Made by a program: the position numbers and the translations under genes
Part shown: positions 60,179 through 64,000 of the stretch, piece after piece
Numbering within the stretch: position 1 is the stretch's first letter
Layout: the number at the start of each line of letters is the position of its first letter
Assembly: GCF_001514495.1 (NCBI RefSeq)
Contig: NZ_BCNM01000021.1
Coordinates: 1 to 64,000 of the forward strand
DNA from: Paenibacillus pabuli NBRC 13638
Lineage (GTDB): Bacteria; Bacillota; Bacilli; Paenibacillales; Paenibacillaceae
Length of the DNA stretch: 64,000 nt
Direction: 5' to 3'
Notes under the pieces: generated by a model
The model's input: the letters and a program-made list of their open reading frames with translations, nothing else
Told to the model about the DNA's origin: nothing
Database searches by the model: none

Positions 60179-61161
60179 TTGAACTGATCAGGATAGATCG
60201 CTTTGGCTACTTCTTTCAGACCTTGGGTTACCCGTGGTCCCGGACGGCTCAGCAGGTTGGCATCCAGGCCGATGACTGCATCGTTTTTCACAGCCGTGAT
60301 TTGATCCCAGCCACTGCGGGCTTTGATGATTTGATCCAATGTTTTGGAATTTTCATCAATGACATCATTCGCATACAGAATCACATCCGGATTGGAAGCA
60401 ATAACATTCTCTTCGTTAATTTCATACCAACCGTCTTTGTCGGAAGCTATGTTGGTGCCTCCGGCCAGTGTAATCAATTCATCCATGAATTCACCTTTAC
60501 CTACTGTCCAGCCTGGGGAGAATTCCACATATACTTTTTTCTTTTCTTCCGGTTTAACCGCCTTCACAGCTTCAGTCACATCAGACACGTCCTGTTTCAT
60601 CTGGGTGATGATCTCCTGTGCCTTTTCCTGATGATCCGTAATTTTACCAAAGGTTTCAATGTTGGTCATCACATCATCAACTGATTTGGGATTTGTTTTG
60701 AAAATGGTAATGCCCAAATCGCGCAGTTTCTTCACAGACTCTTCGCTCATCGAAATACCTGTAAATACGATGTCTGCTTCAGCTGCAATAATTGATTCTT
60801 CGTTAGGCTTCGTTATGCCGCCCATTTTTGGTTTTTTCGTTGCTGCTTCCGGATAATCGTCATAATCAGATACCCCTACGATCTGCTCGTCCAATCCCAG
60901 TGCGAACAGGGATTCCGTTTCAGCCGGAGATACGGATACGATTTTGGCTGGTGCTTTGTCAAAGGTAAACGATTCACCCGTAGCATCTGTAACCGTGATT
61001 GGATATTGTGTCTTGAGATCAGCGGTTTGCTCCTGCGCAGGCTGCTGTGGTGTAGTCCCTGTACCCTCGTTACTTGTGGTTGTGCCACATCCGGCCAAAG
61101 CCAGTGCCAGCATCGCTGCACTTAGCAGTGACGCCATGCCTTTCCATGTCTTGAAATTCAT
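60175..61161 (-). CDS. btuF: Cobalamin-binding lipoprotein BtuF
   Basis: 328 aa from the ATG at 61161, where GGGGAG is at 10 nt; an ATG three codons earlier lies too close to it. A signal peptide ends in the lipobox LAGC. The periplasmic-binding fold (class III) shows KIVSVSPAETESLFALGLDEQIVGVSDYDDYP, ADIVFTGISMSEESVKKLRDLGITIFKTNPKS, FSPGWTVGKGEFMDELITLAGGTNIASD and RPGPRVTQGLKEVAK. It captures corrinoids outside the cell. It is the first gene downstream of the B12 riboswitch. Confidence 0.9.
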   Translation of the reverse strand: MNFKTWKGMASLLSAAMLALALAGCGTTTSNEGTGTTPQQPAQEQTADLKTQYPITVTDATGESFTFDKAPAKIVSVSPAETESLFALGLDEQIVGVSDYDDYPEAATKKPKMGGITKPNEESIIAAEADIVFTGISMSEESVKKLRDLGITIFKTNPKSVDDVMTNIETFGKITDHQEKAQEIITQMKQDVSDVTEAVKAVKPEEKKKVYVEFSPGWTVGKGEFMDELITLAGGTNIASDKDGWYEINEENVIASNPDVILYANDVIDENSKTLDQIIKARSGWDQITAVKNDAVIGLDANLLSRPGPRVTQGLKEVAKAIYPDQFK

Positions 61162-61234
61162 TGTGTTCATTCTCCCCTTCTCTATCCATTCTGTTGAGTA
61201 GTGCTCCTGTCCCAATATCGCTTGAATTTGTGTT

Positions 61235-61470
61235 CCTATATAAGTTGATCCAGTAAAACTTTACACTAGGCCACTACGATTGCAGTACCATCTTCCGATC
61301 GCTGTTATCCCCAGATTTTTTTGATCCCCTTTTTGAAAAGGGAAAATCCGGTGATAAGCGTATGCTTCCGATGCAGCTTTCTTTCAGAAAGCTTTTAGGC
61401 GAACACTTCGTTTCTTCAGATTGGTTCTGCACTCTTCGTTCTCTTGTAAATATTCGGTTCATCTTATATG
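61235..61470 (-). repeat. MITE-like dispersed element, copy 2
   Basis: 236 bp on the minus strand, homologous to 48103-48295 from end to end: CATATAAGATGAAC...ATTTACA at the 5' end, CTGAAGAAACGAAGTGTTCGCC (interior; copy 1 has the same with three changes), TTATCACCGGATTTTCCC, AATCTGGGGATAACAGCGATC and GTGTAAA...ATCAACTTATATAGG at the 3' end. It has an extra segment of about 35 nt holding a GCTTTCTGAAAGAAAGC-type hairpin and an inner CCCTTTTCAAAAAGGG hairpin. It starts directly after the riboswitch terminator and ends 74 bp before btuF. Confidence 0.7.
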
Positions 61471-61510
61471 AAAAAATAAAATCCCCAATCCTTAGGTCAG
61501 GATCAGGGAT
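61471..61510 (-). terminator. B12-riboswitch terminator
   Basis: In minus direction ATCCCTGATCCT pairs with AGGATTGGGGAT across GACCTA, followed by TTTATTTTTT. It lies just after the cobalamin aptamer and should be the expression platform. Confidence 0.8.
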
Positions 61511-61539
61511 GACGTCTCGCATGTGGCGATCTGCGCATG

Positions 61540-61730
61540 GTCAGCTTGGCGCTGTATATGCACAGAGAACTGCCCGAAACGCTGTCCTTTCCTCGAAGGA
61601 ACACCGGTTTATACGTCCAGGGCAGGTAACCTGACTTACAGGAATTCATCCTGATTTACAGTGGCGGGACCGTGCCGGATTTACACCGGCTTCCCTATTT
61701 CACCCGTTTGCCGTTCATGGCCTCATATAA
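61540..61730 (-). promoter_or_regulatory. Cobalamin riboswitch aptamer
   Basis: In minus direction GGGAAGCCGGTG, AAATCCGGCACGG and the B12 box CCGCCACTGTAA (complement of 61656-61667) appear in the canonical order, followed by P7-P13-type hairpins (TCAGGAT/ATTCCTG) and GGGCAGTTCTC. Adenosylcobalamin binding would favour the terminator at 61471-61510 and stop the btuF-cobQ operon. The rest of 61731-61905 shows no gene. Confidence 0.92.
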
Positions 61731-61905
61731 GCCCATAAAACATTGCTGCATGCACGCGGGACCCTTGGTCGCTAATATTGTTCAACCATTCAAGTGAGCA
61801 TCCTGCATCTTGGCAGGGCTTATCGCTCCTGTATCCGATGATGCATTTGCTAAGTCACACTTCTGTTGTGATTATAGGTTATATTGTACATCCTTACAAC
61901 CCGAT

Positions 61906-62553
61906 TTACGGAAAAGTCAATCTGGTTCCAACCCAGCTTTCCCCATAACCATCCAGCCGGATCTTTATCGCTTGTCCTGGTATCACCTGTGTATCCCAAA
62001 ATTCTTGACCCGAAATGAGACGGGATACCAGATAACGAATGACACCGCCATGCGTAATCACGGCTATCTTCTGCACGTTCGTGTTGCGAGAGTATATCGT
62101 TGGTGAAAAGGACAACAGCCGCTCCTCCAGGAATAATTCAATTCGCGCAGAAAATGCCTTCCAGGACTCGCCCTTCAGGGGCGTCACCTCCTGCGGGGCA
62201 TCAATCCAGTCTCGGTACGTTGGATTATCTTTGAGCTGTTCATAGGTCAGCCCCTCCCACTTACCAAAGTCGATCTCCCTTAGGCGGGGATCAAGCTTGG
62301 CTTGTCCCGCTTGAAACGGTGCAATGTGTGCGAGTGTCTGCTGACAACGCAGCAGATCACTGCAATACAGGGCGTCCCATGTGACGTTGCTGAGCTCTTC
62401 GCGCAGCAGAGATAGCTCCTGCCCTGCTTTGGGCAGCAGTCCAATGTCGGTATGCCCGAGATATCTTTTTTCCAAGTTCCACGCCGTTGTACCATGACGA
62501 ATCAGAATAATCTCACGGCTTTGTATTGCACCCTGTCCAGCTTCTATCTCCAT
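61906..62553 (-). CDS. cobC: Histidine phosphatase, alpha-ribazole phosphatase type (CobC)
   Basis: 215 aa from the ATG at 62553 (GGAGG 9 nt upstream), overlapping cbiB by 10 bp. The catalytic RHG is in IILIRHGTTAWNLEKRYLGHTD, followed by a Glu/His pair in LREIDFGKWEGLTYEQL and AVITHGGVIRYLV. In a cobalamin locus it most likely dephosphorylates alpha-ribazole phosphate or cobalamin phosphate. By sequence alone it could be another phosphoglycerate-mutase-like phosphatase. Confidence 0.85.
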   Translation of the reverse strand: MEIEAGQGAIQSREIILIRHGTTAWNLEKRYLGHTDIGLLPKAGQELSLLREELSNVTWDALYCSDLLRCQQTLAHIAPFQAGQAKLDPRLREIDFGKWEGLTYEQLKDNPTYRDWIDAPQEVTPLKGESWKAFSARIELFLEERLLSFSPTIYSRNTNVQKIAVITHGGVIRYLVSRLISGQEFWDTQVIPGQAIKIRLDGYGESWVGTRLTFP

Positions 62554-63572
62554 AGCAGTGCACCTCCAGCAGACCATATCCCTAAGGTGACCAACCAGCA
62601 TAATAAAACAAAAGAACCTGCCGACCAGAACATAAGCCTTGTCGTTCGTACGATATCCTCTGCTTCCATCAGCCGTGTCTGCTCACCCATATAGGCGCGA
62701 AAAGAAGCCACACCATGGTAAACATTATGTCCGCCAAGTCTTATGCCCAGCGCTCCGGCCACCGCAGACTCGGGAAACCCGCTATTCGGGCTTGGATGCA
62801 GTCGTGCATCACGGGATACCATGCGCGCTGCACCTCTGGCATCCAGCTTCATGAACCAAGCCCCCATAATTAACAGCAAAGCGGTAAGCCGTGCAGGAAT
62901 CCAGTTGGCCCAATCATCCAGACGGGCAGATGCCCAGCCGAGATGCAGATATTTTTCATTTTTATAACCCACCATGGAATCCAGTGTATTCACGGCCCGA
63001 TAGGCCATGGCCAGCGGTGCACCACCAATCAGGGCATAGAACAGTGGTGAGACGATGGCATCCACGATATTCTCTGCAACCGTCTCCACCGTTCCCCGCA
63101 CAATCTCCGGTTCATCCAGATGGGCCGTATCACGTCCCACAATCATACCCAGTGAACGTCTCGCCGCAGGCCAATCCTGTTGACTCAGATGGCGGTAGAC
63201 TTCCATACCTGCGTCTTTCAAACCTTTGGAGGCAATGGTGGTTGCGATCAGCACGACTTCTGCCACAATCGCGACGACAGGATGAATGAGACCCAGCACA
63301 TACACCAATGCCCAGGTTACCGCAAAAGCTCCCCCTGCAATCAAAACGGGAAATAACACGCCTGCCCTTCTGAGTGCCCGGTTTGAGACCACCCGCGATC
63401 TTATCGCCCGCTCCAGTGCAGAGATGGCCTTTCCCATGCCAATCACGGGATGAGGTATCCAGCGTGGATCTCCGATGCAACGATCCAGCAGATATGCCCC
63501 AATAATAATCCAGGCGCCTGCCATTCCCGTCCAGATCGGCCAGGAAGCCCATTGATGCAGCAGTGATGTCAT
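62544..63572 (-). CDS. cbiB: Adenosylcobinamide-phosphate synthase CbiB/CobD
   Basis: 342 aa membrane enzyme that attaches aminopropanol (phosphate) to adenosylcobyric acid. YLLDRCIGDPRWIPHPVIGMGKAISALERAIR is the family start; GRDTAHLDEPEIVRGTVETVAENIVDAIVSPLFYALIGGAPLAMAYRAVNTLDSMVGYKNEKYLHLGWASARLDDWANWIPARLTAL is the core region, here given only by its limits about 150-235. Start overlaps the cbiZ stop by 4 bp. Confidence 0.92.
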   Translation of the reverse strand: MTSLLHQWASWPIWTGMAGAWIIIGAYLLDRCIGDPRWIPHPVIGMGKAISALERAIRSRVVSNRALRRAGVLFPVLIAGGAFAVTWALVYVLGLIHPVVAIVAEVVLIATTIASKGLKDAGMEVYRHLSQQDWPAARRSLGMIVGRDTAHLDEPEIVRGTVETVAENIVDAIVSPLFYALIGGAPLAMAYRAVNTLDSMVGYKNEKYLHLGWASARLDDWANWIPARLTALLLIMGAWFMKLDARGAARMVSRDARLHPSPNSGFPESAVAGALGIRLGGHNVYHGVASFRAYMGEQTRLMEAEDIVRTTRLMFWSAGSFVLLCWLVTLGIWSAGGALLWR

Positions 63573-64000
63573 GGCTTGTTATTCCTCTCTTTCCACTCCT
63601 GCGCGGCTTGCAGGCTTTCCGTTATCGTGTCATACACCAGCCGGCCGATGGCTGCCCCCATTGTCGTTGCTGTCCCGGCATAACGGATCAGCGGTTTGTT
63701 CTCGTCCGCCTGATTTACTGCAAGTACGATGGCATCTGTTGTTGTTCCGGTCGCGGTCAGACCATTTTCCGAATCTACCACACCGAAATCAACCAGCGCA
63801 GCGGCTTTTGCTTCTACCGCCGTCTGAATGGCATTCACCATTGCTCCAGCGGTCATATGTCCATTCATCCACAACATGATATTAATCGTACCGGGAGTGT
63901 AGCTTGAAACCGAACTCTCCCCACGTTTCTGAGACACAGCCTCATTCCCCATCTTCTTCCCCGCAGTATTAAACACGGTTCTTGCAGAACCTGCCCGCGC
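63569..64000 (-). CDS. cbiZ: Adenosylcobinamide amidohydrolase CbiZ, partial
   Basis: C-terminal part (143 residues visible); the frame runs unbroken to the window edge, so the 5' end is outside. PGTINIMLWMNGHMTAGAMVNAIQTAVEAKAAAL and ATGTTTDAIVLAVNQ are the CbiZ signature. CbiZ removes the aminopropanol arm of adenosylcobinamide, giving adenosylcobyric acid for re-assembly by CbiB, a corrinoid-remodelling step. It belongs to the minus-strand cbiZ-cbiB-cobC run. Confidence 0.88.
   Translation of the reverse strand, partial: ARAGSARTVFNTAGKKMGNEAVSQKRGESSVSSYTPGTINIMLWMNGHMTAGAMVNAIQTAVEAKAAALVDFGVVDSENGLTATGTTTDAIVLAVNQADENKPLIRYAGTATTMGAAIGRLVYDTITESLQAAQEWKERNNKP

Overview
The window looks like the chromosome of a Gram-positive, endospore-former-type Firmicute, most likely Paenibacillus. 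Supporting signs are strong AGGAGG-type ribosome-binding sites, TTG and GTG starts, a T-box leader for threonyl-tRNA synthetase, a preQ1-I and a cobalamin riboswitch, a YpsA protein, an M23 lipoprotein with an LSAC lipobox and an L-cystine symporter of the TcyP type. Genus is inferred from protein style; no search was run. No rRNA, tRNA or CRISPR array was seen.

Left edge (1-5639): an integron-like gene-cassette array. Six complete cassettes and one partial cassette, all read on the minus strand, are each followed by an imperfectly palindromic attC-like site of 118-188 bp. Every complete cassette starts and ends with its own matching GTTANNNN octamer (47 of 48 positions agree), as expected if each cassette once closed into a circle. 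Cargo is AT-rich accessory material: a retropepsin-like protease pair, a GNAT acetyltransferase, an APH-like kinase and unknown proteins. At the gene-upstream end lies a tyrosine recombinase relic with an internal deletion and a frameshift. This is the most striking system here.

5971-16430: a B12-binding radical SAM protein with an odd Ala/Gly-rich tail, RecQ, a relic of an Rpn-type nuclease, a heterodimeric ABC exporter, and a divergent AraC regulator with a small membrane protein. 16515-22706: a surface-glycan cluster (two glycosyltransferases, a methyltransferase, a nucleotide-sugar dehydrogenase, a 4,6-dehydratase-like enzyme and a GT-D-fold protein).

22790-41605: mixed core genes: an RluA pseudouridine synthase, YpsA, SpeD, an orphan FlgB, a GNAT-Nudix fusion, an ECF sigma/anti-sigma pair, a decayed LD-carboxypeptidase, a split ThrE-type exporter, DinB, YwqG, an ammonium transporter coupled to a coiled-coil protein, a GNAT, an M23 lipoprotein and a two-component system.

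41606-53918: T-box-controlled thrS, an SDR, a HEPN-like protein, an MBL-fold hydrolase, a PQQ-type sugar dehydrogenase, an M24 peptidase, a preQ1-controlled VUT transporter, tcyP and a chemoreceptor. 53979-64000: a cobalamin salvage and uptake locus (cbiZ-cbiB-cobC, then a B12 riboswitch, then btuFCD-cobT-cobU-cobS-cobQ), with no corrin-ring biosynthesis genes in view. A non-coding dispersed element with terminal inverted repeats occurs twice (48103-48295 and 61235-61470); the second copy separates the B12 riboswitch terminator from btuF.
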